A DNA stretch of 64,000 bases from Streptomyces phaeoluteigriseus (lineage in GTDB: Bacteria; Actinomycetota; Actinomycetes; Streptomycetales; Streptomycetaceae): positions 203,305 through 267,304 of the forward strand of contig NZ_MPOH02000015.1 in assembly GCF_001896135.2 (NCBI RefSeq), read 5' to 3'. This document shows, one piece after another, positions 17,521 to 25,698 of the stretch. A program made the translations under genes and the position numbers. Below the pieces are notes generated by a model that was not told the DNA's origin, searched no databases, and worked only from the letters and a program-made list of their open reading frames with translations. Numbering within the stretch: position 1 is the stretch's first letter; each line of letters begins with the position of its first letter.

Positions 17521-17697
17521 GCTCCAGCGCCTCTGCTCCAACGTTCCGCTCCAGCGCCTCTGCTCCAACGTTCCGCTCCAGCGCCTCTGCTCCAACGTTC
17601 CGCTTCGACGCCTCTGCTCCCACGTTCCGCTTCAGCGCCTCTGCTCCCACGTTCCGCTTCAGCGCCTCTGCTTCAGCGCCTCTGCTTCAGCGCCTCG
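17521..17697. repeat. 27-bp minisatellite (5 copies) plus 14-bp units overlapping the xylanase 3' end
   Basis: Five head-to-tail 27-bp units start GCTCCAGCGCCTCTGCTCCA and end ACGTTCC: 17521, 17548, 17575, 17602 and 17629. The first three are identical; the last two carry a few substitutions. They are followed by 14-bp units GCTTCAGCGCCTCT at 17656 and 17670 and a partial third. The xylanase stop codon (17673-17675) lies inside the 14-bp units, so the array appears to have grown out of the gene's last codons (EALKQRR on the minus strand). It lies between two convergent genes. Confidence 0.9.
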
Positions 17698-18734
17698 CGG
17701 ATCGCGTAGTACGCCGGCTTCGGCGCGAGCTGCTCGTCCCACGGCAGGGCCGCCCCCTCGCCCGGGAAGAACGCGGGGATCCACGAGTACTTGTCCGTGT
17801 AGTCCCAGATGGTGATCCCGACACACCGCCGCACCGCGAGGCACGACTCGGTCATGTCCCGGTACCAGTCGGCCTGTCGGGCGAGCTTCTCCTCGGTGGC
17901 GGGCAGCTCCATCCGCACGTCGACCTCGGTGAGCGCGGTGTCCAGGCCGAGGCGGGAGAAGCGGCGGAGGTTGTCCTCCAGGCTCGTCGGATAGCCGTAC
18001 TGGAGGGCGAGGTGGGCCTGGAGGCCGAAGCCGTGCAGCGGAACACCTTGCGCCTTCAGCTCCTTGGCGAGGACGTAGTAGGCGTCGCTCTTGGGGCCGA
18101 CGGCCTCGACGTTGTAGTCGTTGAGGTAGAGCCTGGCCCTGGGGTCGGCCTGGTGGGCCCAGCGCAGGGCGTCGGCGATGTAGCCGGGGCCGAGCGTCTT
18201 GTAGAAGATCGTCTCCCGGTAGGTGCCGTCCTCGTTGAACGCCTCGTTGACGACGTCCCAGGCGTAGACCTTGCCGCGGTAGTGGCGGACCTCGGTCTGG
18301 ATGTGGTTCTTCAGGACGGCCCGCAGCTCGGGGGCCGTCCACTCCCGGTCGGTGAGCCAGCCGGGCAGCTGGCTGTGCCAGACGAGGGTGTGGGCACGGA
18401 CCTTCTGCCTATTGGCGCGGGCGAGGTCCACGATCTCGTCGCCGGCGGAGAAGTCGAAGACGCCCTGCTGGGGCTCGGTGGCGTACCACTTCATGCCGTT
18501 GCCGGGGGTGATCATGTCGAACTCGTCGCCGAGGATCTTCGTGTAGGGGGCGTCGGTCAGTTCGGGGTTGTCGGTGGCGCTGCCGAAGTAGCGGCCGTGG
18601 CGCTCGGCGAGGTCGGCGAGCGTCCGGGGCTTCTCGTGCGCCTGTGCGGTCGGTCCGGTGGCGACACCGGCGCTGACCAGGACGGCGGCGAGGACTCCGG
18701 CGAGTCCGAGGCGGGTACGGGAGGTGCGGGGCAT
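17673..18734 (-). CDS. Secreted endo-1,4-beta-xylanase, GH10
   Basis: A 353-residue secreted glycoside hydrolase. A Sec signal (RTRLGLAGVLAAVLVSAGVA, cleavage near TAQAHE) precedes a complete GH10 barrel at about 40-350. The catalytic acid/base Glu is in WDVVNEAFNEDG and the nucleophile Glu in DTALTEVDVRMELP. HTLVWHSQLPGWL is the typical substrate-binding strand. There is no carbohydrate-binding module, so it is a compact enzyme. The ATG at 18734 has GGAG 7 bases upstream. It follows the two sugar permease genes on the same strand after a 15-bp hairpin, so it probably feeds xylo-oligosaccharides to that transporter. Confidence 0.93.
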   Translation of the reverse strand: MPRTSRTRLGLAGVLAAVLVSAGVATGPTAQAHEKPRTLADLAERHGRYFGSATDNPELTDAPYTKILGDEFDMITPGNGMKWYATEPQQGVFDFSAGDEIVDLARANRQKVRAHTLVWHSQLPGWLTDREWTAPELRAVLKNHIQTEVRHYRGKVYAWDVVNEAFNEDGTYRETIFYKTLGPGYIADALRWAHQADPRARLYLNDYNVEAVGPKSDAYYVLAKELKAQGVPLHGFGLQAHLALQYGYPTSLEDNLRRFSRLGLDTALTEVDVRMELPATEEKLARQADWYRDMTESCLAVRRCVGITIWDYTDKYSWIPAFFPGEGAALPWDEQLAPKPAYYAIREALKQRR

Positions 18735-18774
18735 GGTGCGACTCCTCACGATGGGTGGTGTCGTAGGGCCTGCC

Positions 18775-18814
18775 GTCACATGTCCGCCGGCCGGGCGGAC
18801 GGCGGACATGTGAC
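18775..18814 (-). terminator. 15-bp perfect stem-loop between permease and xylanase genes
   Basis: GTCACATGTCCGCCG (18775-18789) pairs perfectly with 18800-18814 around a 10-nt loop, in the gap between the malG-type gene stop and the xylanase start. It could end or attenuate the transporter transcript, protect the upstream mRNA 3' end, or serve as an operator. It has no T run. Confidence 0.65.
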
Positions 18815-18850
18815 GACGGGGCCCAGGGCCGTGCGCCGCGGGCGCGCGCC

Positions 18851-19681
18851 TCATCCCTTCGTGGCGCCGGCGGTGAGGCCGCCGACGAGCTGGCGCTCGG
18901 CGACGGAGTAGAAGGCCAGGGCGGGGACCATGGCGAGGACGAGATACGCGAAGACGCGGGCGTACTCGGCCGAGTACTGGCCCTGGAACTGCTGCACGCC
19001 GATGGGGATCGTCCACCAGGTGGAGTCGGTGAACACCAGCAGCGGCAGGAAGAAGTTGTTCCAGCTGCCCACCACCGCCAGCACGGAGACCGTGCCGAGG
19101 GCGGGGCGGGCCATGGGCAGCAGGATCCGCCAGAAGAAGCCGAGGGGGCCGCAGCCGTCGAGGGTGGCCGCCTCCTCCAGCTCGGCCGGGATCTCCCGGA
19201 AGAAGCCGCGCAGGATGACGATGGTCATCGGCAGCCCGAAGGCGGCCTGCGGCAGGATCACCCCGAGCGGGTTGTCCAGCAGCCCGAGCTGGCGCAGCAG
19301 CAGGAACAGCGGGAGGGCCGCCACCGCGAAGGGGAACATCAGCCCCATCGTGAACAGGGTGAACAGCGCCTCCCGGCCGCGGAAGGCGAACCGGGCGAAG
19401 GAGAACGCGGCGAGCGCGGACACCGCGACCACGACCACCGTCGTACCGATCGCGATGAGGGTGCTGCTGCCGACGAGCTGCCAGAAGGCGCCGGTGCGAA
19501 GGATGTCGGTGTAGTTGGAGGTCAGCCACGAGTCGGGCAGGCCGATGGGGTTGCGGGACAGCTCGTCGGTCGACTTGAAGCCGGACAGGACGGCGTAGAC
19601 GAGGGGGACGGCCATCGCCGCGCCGACGGCGACGAGGACGAGGTGCAGCGGAAGGGTACGGCCGGTCTTGCGGTCGCTCAT
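18851..19681 (-). CDS. Carbohydrate ABC transporter permease (MalG-like)
   Basis: A 276-residue inner-membrane permease with six predicted helices. The conserved cytoplasmic EAA loop is EIPAELEEAATLDGCGPLGF followed by LPMARPALGT. LPLHLVLVAVGAAMAVPLVY is helix 1, and SGFKSTDELSRNP is the usual segment after it. It overlaps the upstream permease by ATGA (19678-19681), so the two are translationally coupled and form the heterodimeric channel. The ATPase is not encoded here; Streptomyces sugar importers of this class commonly share MsiK. Substrate inferred as xylo-oligosaccharides from the adjacent xylanase. Confidence 0.92.
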   Translation of the reverse strand: MSDRKTGRTLPLHLVLVAVGAAMAVPLVYAVLSGFKSTDELSRNPIGLPDSWLTSNYTDILRTGAFWQLVGSSTLIAIGTTVVVVAVSALAAFSFARFAFRGREALFTLFTMGLMFPFAVAALPLFLLLRQLGLLDNPLGVILPQAAFGLPMTIVILRGFFREIPAELEEAATLDGCGPLGFFWRILLPMARPALGTVSVLAVVGSWNNFFLPLLVFTDSTWWTIPIGVQQFQGQYSAEYARVFAYLVLAMVPALAFYSVAERQLVGGLTAGATKG

Positions 19682-20676
19682 GAGCCGCCTCCTCTCAGGG
19701 TCGTGGTGGCCCCCTCCAGATCGCGGCGGAGGACGAACCTCTGGTAGGCGAGGGCGAAGACGAGGCTGATGGCGAACATGGCCACACTGATCGCGCTGGC
19801 GTAGCCGACCTGGTAGCGCTTGAAGCCGTACTGGAACATGGTCACGGCCATCGTTTCGGAGTGGTGGTCGGGGCCGCCCGCGGTGGTGACCCAGACCAGG
19901 TCGAACAGCTGGACCGAGCCGATGACGGACAGGAACACGCTGATCCGCAGGGTCGGTGCGAGCAGCGGCAGGGTGACATGGCGGAAGCGCTGCCAGGGGC
20001 CGGCGCCGTCGATGAGCGCGGCCTCCGTCAACTCCGCCGGGATGGACTGGAGTCCGGCCAGGTAGAGCATCATGTGGAAGCCGAAGTACTTCCACGTCAT
20101 GACGAGGAAGAGGGTGGCCATGACGGTGGACGGGTCGGCGAACCACTCCCCGCCCAGCCCGTCCAGACCGACCGCGCCGAGCACATGGTCGGCAAGACCC
20201 TGGTCGGGCGCGAAGATCATGGCGAAGAGCACGCCGGTGATCGCCTCGGAGAGGATGTACGGCGCGAAGAACAGCATCCGGTAGACGGCCCGGCCGCGGA
20301 TGCGCTGGTTGAGCGCGACCGCCAGGGCGAGCGCGAACGGCAGCTGGACCACGAGCGAGAAGACGACCAGGACCAGGCAGCGCCACAGGTCACCGAGGAA
20401 GACGGGGTCGTCCAGGAGGCGGGTGAAGTTGTCGAGGCCCGTGTAGTCCTCGGGCATGCCGAAGCCGCCCCAGCGGAAGAACGAGGCGTAGAGCGCGAAC
20501 AGCATCGGCAACAGCACCAGCACGCCGAACAGCATCAGGGCGGGCACCTGGAAGGCGACGGCGGTGAGCCAGTGGCGTGTGCGCCGTCGGCCCCGTCCCC
20601 GGGCCGCTTCCGCGGGCGGGGGCGGGGCACCGGCGTCCGGGCCGCTGCGCTTGTCCGGAAGGTAGGTCGAGGTCAT
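19678..20676 (-). CDS. Carbohydrate ABC transporter permease (MalF-like)
   Basis: A 332-residue permease. A charged Pro/Gly-rich N-terminal tail (about 1-33) precedes six helices, starting AVAFQVPALMLFGVLVLLPM. The EAA loop is SIPAELTEAALIDGAGPWQR with FRHVTLPLLAPTL. TTAGGPDHHSETM is the usual external loop of MalF-type sugar permeases. It starts 6 bp after the stop of the solute-binding protein and overlaps the next permease by 4 bp. It works with that permease and the upstream lipoprotein in sugar import. Confidence 0.92.
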   Translation of the reverse strand: MTSTYLPDKRSGPDAGAPPPPAEAARGRGRRRTRHWLTAVAFQVPALMLFGVLVLLPMLFALYASFFRWGGFGMPEDYTGLDNFTRLLDDPVFLGDLWRCLVLVVFSLVVQLPFALALAVALNQRIRGRAVYRMLFFAPYILSEAITGVLFAMIFAPDQGLADHVLGAVGLDGLGGEWFADPSTVMATLFLVMTWKYFGFHMMLYLAGLQSIPAELTEAALIDGAGPWQRFRHVTLPLLAPTLRISVFLSVIGSVQLFDLVWVTTAGGPDHHSETMAVTMFQYGFKRYQVGYASAISVAMFAISLVFALAYQRFVLRRDLEGATTTLRGGGS

Positions 20677-20682
20677 CGCGGG

Positions 20683-21968
20683 CTACTGCTCTTCCTTCGC
20701 GACCTTGGTGATCGACTGGGCGACCTGTGCGGGTGACTTGGAGCCGGCGATGAGTGCGGCGACGCTGTCGTTGATCTCCTGGCCGAGGGCCGGCGCGTAC
20801 GCCTGGTCGAGGTAGAGCTGGAAGCCGGTGGCGGCCTTCAACTGGGCCTGTACGGCCTTGAGGTTGGGGTCGGTGAGCGCGCTCTCGGCGGCGGGCACCA
20901 CGGGCAGCACGCCGGTCTTCTCGACCAGTGCCCTGTCGGTGGTGGCGGAGGCGAAGAACTTCAGGAAGTCGACGGCTTCCTGCGGGGCATCGGCGCGCAG
21001 GGCGTGCCCGCCGCCTCCGCCGAACACCTCGGTGAGCCTGCCCGCCCGCCCTCGACCTCGGGGAACGGGAAGAACCCGAGGTCGGCACCGAGTCCCTTGC
21101 CGGCGTCCGCCTCCACCACCGGCGCCCACTGGCCCATGAGTTCCATCGCGGCCTTGCCGTTGCCCACGGTGGCGGCCTGCCCGGTGGGGCTGGAGTAGGC
21201 GGCGCCGAGGAAGCCCTTCTGGAACGGCTGAAGGTCCACCAGGTCCTGGAGGTGCTGCCCCGCTCGGACGAAGCCGTCCCCGGTGAAGTCCTTGTCCGCG
21301 TCGGCCTTCTGGAGGGCGTCGACCCCGGCGGTGCGCATCGCGAGGTAGGCCCAGTAGTACATGCCTGGCCACTTCTCCTTGCCGGCCAGGGCGATCGGGG
21401 TGATGCCCGCGGTCTTCAACTTCCCTACGGCGTCGAGGAAGCCGCTCCAGGTGGTGGGCGGCTGGCTGACGCGGCCTGCTCGAAGAGGGCCTTGTTGTAC
21501 CAGAACCCGATCATGCCGATGTCGAAGGGAATGCCGTAGGCCTTGTCGCCCAGCAGGTACGGCTCCTTGGCGACCGGCAGCAGACCGTCCGCCCAGTCCT
21601 TGGTGCGGTCGGTGAGGTCCTCGACGAGTCCGGCGTCGACCTGCTGCTGGAGAACGCCGCCGCCCCAGGTGTGGAAGATGTCGGGCAGTTTCCCGGAGGC
21701 GGTCAGCGCGGTCATCTTCGACTTGTAGGCGTCGTTCTCCAGTTGGACGATCTTGACCTTCACCTTGGGGTTCTGGGCCTCGAACTGGCCAGGCCCGCCC
21801 AGACGTCCTTGGTCGGCTGGTGGTGGAGATGTTCCACCACTCGATGGTGGTCGTCCCCGACGATCCTCCGTCCGAGTCGCCGCCGCAGGCGCTCAGCGCC
21901 GTCATGCCAAGACCGGCCGCGGCGGAGGCCGCCAGGAAGCCTCGTCGGGAGAGTCCCGGGTCGCCCAT
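20683..21968 (-). pseudogene. Sugar ABC transporter solute-binding lipoprotein, four frameshifts
   Basis: The start is ATG 21968 with AAGGAG 6 bases upstream. A twin-arginine/lipobox signal (SRRGFLAASAAAGLGMTALS then AC) is followed by TTTIEWWNIST, then PTKDVWAGLA, then VKVKIVQLENDAYKSKMTAL through IPFDIGMIGFWYNKALFEQA, then PPTTWSGFLDAVGKLKTAGI through MELMGQWAPVVE, then LTEVFGGGGGHALRADAPQE to the TAG at 20683. Breaks lie near 21813, 21791, 21473 and 21045; each is repaired by one added base, giving a type 1 extracellular sugar-binding protein of about 428 residues. It heads the transporter-xylanase operon. The gene is probably intact in the organism. Confidence 0.75.
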
Positions 21969-22016
21969 GATGCGCTCCTTGGGGTACGGAACAGCCCCCA
22001 CGGCCGTCCCTGTTAT

Positions 22017-22027
22017 CGAAAGTTTCG
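22017..22027. promoter_or_regulatory. Operator-like palindrome CGAAAGTTTCG
   Basis: A perfect CGAA-N3-TTCG inverted repeat 49 bp upstream of the binding-protein start. A related half-matching AGAAAGCTTCG follows at 22038-22048. CGAA/TTCG palindromes are the type of site used by LacI-family xylan regulators in Streptomyces; the link to the LacI gene at 16444 is inference. Confidence 0.55.
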
Positions 22028-22146
22028 GTGGCAATCCAGAAAGCTTCGCTGCTGCCGCACCCTAGAGACAGCCCTGGAGGGGTGGCAACCCCTTGAACAC
22101 AGAGAAATCTCCGCACTTCCGTCAGACAGGCGACAGATCGAACCGC

Positions 22147-22159
22147 CCGAAACATTCGG
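22147..22159. promoter_or_regulatory. Second operator-like palindrome CCGAAACATTCGG
   Basis: A 13-bp inverted repeat of the same CGAA-N3-TTCG form, 120 bp further upstream. Two such sites could support DNA looping or cooperative repression of the xylan-uptake operon. Confidence 0.5.
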
Positions 22160-22306
22160 CCTACCTGACGAACATTACGGAGCGGACTGTAGAGGTCCGT
22201 CCGGGAGCGGACAAGACCGCGCGTCGGCTCCCCTGACAGAGCGGAAACGCCCACTCCGCCGGCGATCAGGCCCCGGGCGCCGCCGTCGGCGGACCATCCG
22301 TCTCGA

Positions 22307-22387
22307 CACCGGGGCAGGCGCCGACTGAACCGTCCACACCGTCCACCACCGTCACGACACCGGGCGGGCGCCGACTGAACCGTCCAC
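22307..22387. repeat. Imperfect ~30-bp direct repeat in a 709-bp intergenic region
   Basis: CACCGGGGCAGGCGCCGACT... (22307-22337) recurs as CACCGGGCGGGCGCCGACT... (22358-22387); both end in GAACCGTCCAC. A third partial copy follows at 22403-22419. The gap 21969-22677 otherwise holds the two operator-like palindromes and the promoter region of the permease at 22678. I see no gene in it. Confidence 0.7.
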
Positions 22388-22677
22388 CATCCGTCTCGAC
22401 ATCACCGGGCAGGCGCCGAGGCAGCCCACCGATGACACCGCGTAGCCACTCCCGCCCGGCTCCACCGAACCCGACCGTCGCCGAAACCTCTCGAACCATC
22501 GCTTTCTCGCCCATCACCACTCACCACCTAGGTCTTAACGGAAGCTTGACGCCGTCAGGCCCGAGATTCGTGGGCCCAAGCGTCACTCTCCGCTTACGCT
22601 GATGCCGCCGTCCGCGTGATGGCCGGAAACCACGGGTCGATCGACCACACGCAGAGCGCACATCAGGAGCCCGCACG

Positions 22678-24633
22678 ATGGCCACCACCGAGCACCCGTC
22701 ACCCGGTCGTCTGCGCGCGTGGATGCTGGAGGGCCTGTCCGACATGGGCAAGGGCGGCGGCCACCAGGGTCCGCACGCCGTACCGGAACCCGCCCACAAG
22801 GGCCGGCCCTGGTACCGGGTGATGTGCCTGACCGGCGTCGACTACTTCTCGACCCTCGGCTATCAGCCGGGCATCGCCGCCCTCGCGGCCGGCCTGCTCT
22901 CACCGGTCGCCACGATCGTGCTGGTGGTCGTCACCCTGGCCGGCGCCCTGCCGGTCTACCGCCGGGTCGCCGAGGAGAGCCCGCACGGCGAGGGCTCGAT
23001 CTCCATGCTGGAGCGGCTGCTGTCCTTCTGGAAGGGCAAGCTGTTCGTCCTGACGCTGCTCGGCTTCGCCGCCACCGACTTCCTGATCACCATCACGCTG
23101 TCCGCGGCGGACGCCTCGACCCACCTCGTCGAGAACCCGCACCTGACGGACGCGCTGCACGACAAGCAGGTGCTGATCACCCTCATCCTGGTGGCGCTGC
23201 TCGGCGCGGTCTTCCTCAAGGGCTTCCTGGAGGCGATCGGCGTCGCCGTCGCCCTGGTCGGCGTCTACCTCGCGCTGAACGCGGTCGTCGTGGCGGTCGG
23301 CCTGTGGCACGTGGCCACCGAGGCCCATGTCGTCACCGACTGGTCGAACGCCCTGACCGCCGAGCACGGGAACGTCTTCGTGATGGTCGGCGTCGCCCTG
23401 ATCGTCTTCCCGAAGCTCGCCCTCGGCCTCTCCGGCTTCGAGACCGGCGTCGCCGTCATGCCGCACGTCAAGGGCGACCCCGGAGACACCGAGGAGCGGC
23501 CGACCGGCCGTATCCGCGACACCAAGAAGCTGCTCACCGTCGCCGCCCTCATCATGAGCTGCTTCCTGATCGCCACCAGCTTCATCACCACCCTGCTCAT
23601 CCCGGAGAAGGAGTTCGAGCCCGGCGGCGCCGCCAACGGCCGCGCGCTCGCCTTCCTCGCGCACGACTATCTGGGCAACATATTCGGCACCGTCTACGAC
23701 GTCTCCACGATCGCCATCCTGTGGTTCGCCGGCGCCTCCGCGATGGCCGGCCTGCTCAACCTGATGCCCCGCTATCTGCCGCGGTACGGCATGGCCCCGC
23801 ACTGGGCCCGCGCCGTGCGGCCCATGGTCATCGTCTTCACCCTGATCGCCTTCCTGGTCACCTGGATCTTCGACGCCGACGTCGACGCCCAGGGCGGCGC
23901 CTACGCGACCGGTGTGCTGGTGCTGATCAGTTCCGCCGCGATCGCCGTGACCATCGCCGCCCACAAGGCCGGACAGCGCAAGGCGACGATCGGCTTCGCC
24001 GTCATCTCGGCGGTGTTCCTCTACACGACGGTCGTCAACGTCATCGAACGCCCCGACGGCGTCAAGATCGGCGCCTGCTTCATCGCCGGCATCATCCTCG
24101 TCTCCCTCCTGTCCCGACTGGCCCGCGCCTTCGAGCTGCGCGTGACGAGCGTGACCCTCGACCCCCTGGCGGAACGCTTCGTCCGGGACATGGCCAGCCG
24201 GAAGATCCGGTTCATCGCCAACGAGCCCGACCAGCGCGACAGGGCCGAATACCGCGACAAGATCGAGCAGATCCGGCAGGACAACGACGTCCCCGAGCAG
24301 GAGGACTTCGTCTTCGTCGAGGTGACGGTCCTGGACCCCTCCGAGTTCGAGGCCGGTCTGACCGTACGCGGTGAAGTCCTGCACAGCCGCTACCGCGTCC
24401 TGACGCTGGAGTCCTCCTCCATCCCCAACGCCCTGGCCGCGCTGCTGCTGCACGTCCGTGACACCACCGGCCGCACCCCGCACATCTACTTCGAGTGGAC
24501 CGAGGGCAACCCCTTCGCCAACTTCCTGCGCTTCTTCCTCTTCGGCCAGGGCGAGGTCGCTCCGGTCACCCGTGAGGTCCTGCGCGAAGCGGAACGGGAC
24601 CGCACCCGCCGCCCCCGCGTCCACGCGGGCTGA
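22678..24633 (+). CDS. APC-superfamily permease with C-terminal cytoplasmic domain
   Basis: A 651-residue protein. About 12 helices span residues 50-490, starting CLTGVDYFSTLGYQPGIAAL. Helix 3 is followed by SPHGEGSISMLERLLSFWKG, and the unwound helix carries GLSGFETGVAVMPHVKGDPG. About 160 hydrophilic residues follow (LDPLAERFVRDMASRKIRFI... through VREVLREAER-like end). Length and two-part build recall APC-type amino-acid or potassium carriers of the KUP/KimA kind, but the substrate is not recognisable. The ATG at 22678 has AGGAG 8 bases upstream. It is monocistronic, closed by a palindrome at 24665. Confidence 0.8.
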   Translation: MATTEHPSPGRLRAWMLEGLSDMGKGGGHQGPHAVPEPAHKGRPWYRVMCLTGVDYFSTLGYQPGIAALAAGLLSPVATIVLVVVTLAGALPVYRRVAEESPHGEGSISMLERLLSFWKGKLFVLTLLGFAATDFLITITLSAADASTHLVENPHLTDALHDKQVLITLILVALLGAVFLKGFLEAIGVAVALVGVYLALNAVVVAVGLWHVATEAHVVTDWSNALTAEHGNVFVMVGVALIVFPKLALGLSGFETGVAVMPHVKGDPGDTEERPTGRIRDTKKLLTVAALIMSCFLIATSFITTLLIPEKEFEPGGAANGRALAFLAHDYLGNIFGTVYDVSTIAILWFAGASAMAGLLNLMPRYLPRYGMAPHWARAVRPMVIVFTLIAFLVTWIFDADVDAQGGAYATGVLVLISSAAIAVTIAAHKAGQRKATIGFAVISAVFLYTTVVNVIERPDGVKIGACFIAGIILVSLLSRLARAFELRVTSVTLDPLAERFVRDMASRKIRFIANEPDQRDRAEYRDKIEQIRQDNDVPEQEDFVFVEVTVLDPSEFEAGLTVRGEVLHSRYRVLTLESSSIPNALAALLLHVRDTTGRTPHIYFEWTEGNPFANFLRFFLFGQGEVAPVTREVLREAERDRTRRPRVHAG

Positions 24634-24664
24634 CACCCCGGCCGACGACCTCGGCAGAACGACG

Positions 24665-24682
24665 GGGCCCGTGCACGGGCCC
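24665..24682 (+). terminator. 18-bp perfect palindrome terminator
   Basis: GGGCCCGTGCACGGGCCC, 32 bp after the permease stop codon, folds into a GC-only hairpin. Confidence 0.65.
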
Positions 24683-24846
24683 GCTGCGGGAAGTCGCCGA
24701 GAAACCCGAGTCGCCATCGCCGTCGCCGACCCCGCCCGGACAGCTCCTGTCGCGGCGCCGCGCTGTCGCTCCGCCGGGCAGCCCCAGCCGGGCCCCGGGC
24801 TCTCCTGTGCGGCGCAGACCGGTCGGCGACCATGCCCGTGGAGTCG

Positions 24847-24900
24847 CCGCGGGTACCGCGGTGCGCCGGTCCACCGCGGGTACCGCGGTGCGCCGGTCCA
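24847..24900. repeat. Perfect 27-bp tandem duplication
   Basis: CCGCGGGTACCGCGGTGCGC... occurs twice without a mismatch (24847-24873, 24874-24900). CCGCGGGTACCGCGG inside each unit is itself nearly palindromic. It lies in the 457-bp gap 24634-25090 between the permease and the molybdate genes; apart from this and the terminator palindrome I see nothing there. Confidence 0.85.
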
Positions 24901-25090
24901 GCCGGTCCGCCGGCCAGTGCCGCCGGTCCTGGCCCCCGCGCCCACCCGTCACCGCCCCGGACCTGGGGCTGGCGACAGCGGCCGTGGAGCCGCCACCGGA
25001 GCCACCGTGGGCCGGTTCACCCCGGCCGACCGGGTCCCACCTGACACCCGGACCCGGACCCTCCACCCGCCTGCCCCTATCGTGACCGGC

Positions 25091-25486
25091 ATGCAGTCCT
25101 ACACCATCGGCCAGGCCGCGCGCCTGCTCGGCGTGAGCCCCGACACCGCACGCCGCTGGGCGGACGCGGGCCGGGTGCCGACGCACCGCGACGACACCGG
25201 ACGCCGCCTCATCGACGGCAAGGACCTCGCCGCGTTCTCCGTCGAACTCGCCGGGTCGGGCGGCGAGGAGGGGGGCGCCTCCTACACCTCGGCCCGCAAC
25301 GCGTTCCCCGGCATCGTCACCGCGATCAAGCTGGGCGACGTCGCAGCCCAGGTCGACATCCAGGCGGGCCCGCACCGCCTCGTCTCCCTCCTGACCCGCG
25401 AGGCGGTCGAGGAACTCGGCCTGGAGGTCGGCATGGAGGCCACGGCCCGGGTGAAGTCGACCAACGTCCACATCGACCGCTCCTGA
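25091..25486 (+). CDS. HTH-Mop (molybdate-binding TOBE) regulator/binding protein
   Basis: A 131-residue protein with a MerR/excisionase-type helix-turn-helix at residues 1-50 (YTIGQAARLLGVSPDTARRW, then GRRLIDGKDLAAFS) and a Mop/TOBE domain at about 65-131 (SARNAFPGIVTAIKLGDVAA, then LGLEVGMEATARVKSTNVHI). The second half is the molbindin fold that binds molybdate or tungstate. It sits 212 bp upstream of modABC on the same strand. It likely senses molybdate and regulates uptake; repression of modABC is inferred. Confidence 0.88.
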   Translation: MQSYTIGQAARLLGVSPDTARRWADAGRVPTHRDDTGRRLIDGKDLAAFSVELAGSGGEEGGASYTSARNAFPGIVTAIKLGDVAAQVDIQAGPHRLVSLLTREAVEELGLEVGMEATARVKSTNVHIDRS

Positions 25487-25698
25487 GAGGCACCTCGGCC
25501 AAGAGCGCTTCGGCCAAGACCACCTCGGCCAGGAGCGGCGCGGTCACCGGCACCACAGCCGACAGTGCCGCACATGCATACCTCCAGCCGCCATCCCAGC
25601 CGCTCATGCGAAGCCACAGGGGGACTATGCCTCGCAGATGCGGCAGTATCATCGCGGCAGGGTCCGTTCGAGGGACCGTGACGACCGAGGAGTGCACC

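Noticed and set aside
17521..17655. CRISPR-like array
   Set aside because: The 27-bp units are contiguous with no spacers, so it is a minisatellite.
22460..22677. Possible c-di-AMP (ydaO-type) riboswitch in the permease leader
   Set aside because: CTTAACGGAAGC gives a weak resemblance only; I could not find the two-fold core of the ydaO aptamer.
22900..24945. Long minus-strand open frame of 681 codons opposite the APC permease
   Set aside because: It mirrors the permease codons with poor composition (Gly, Asp, Glu repeats), has no ribosome binding site and no family. It is a high-GC antisense shadow.
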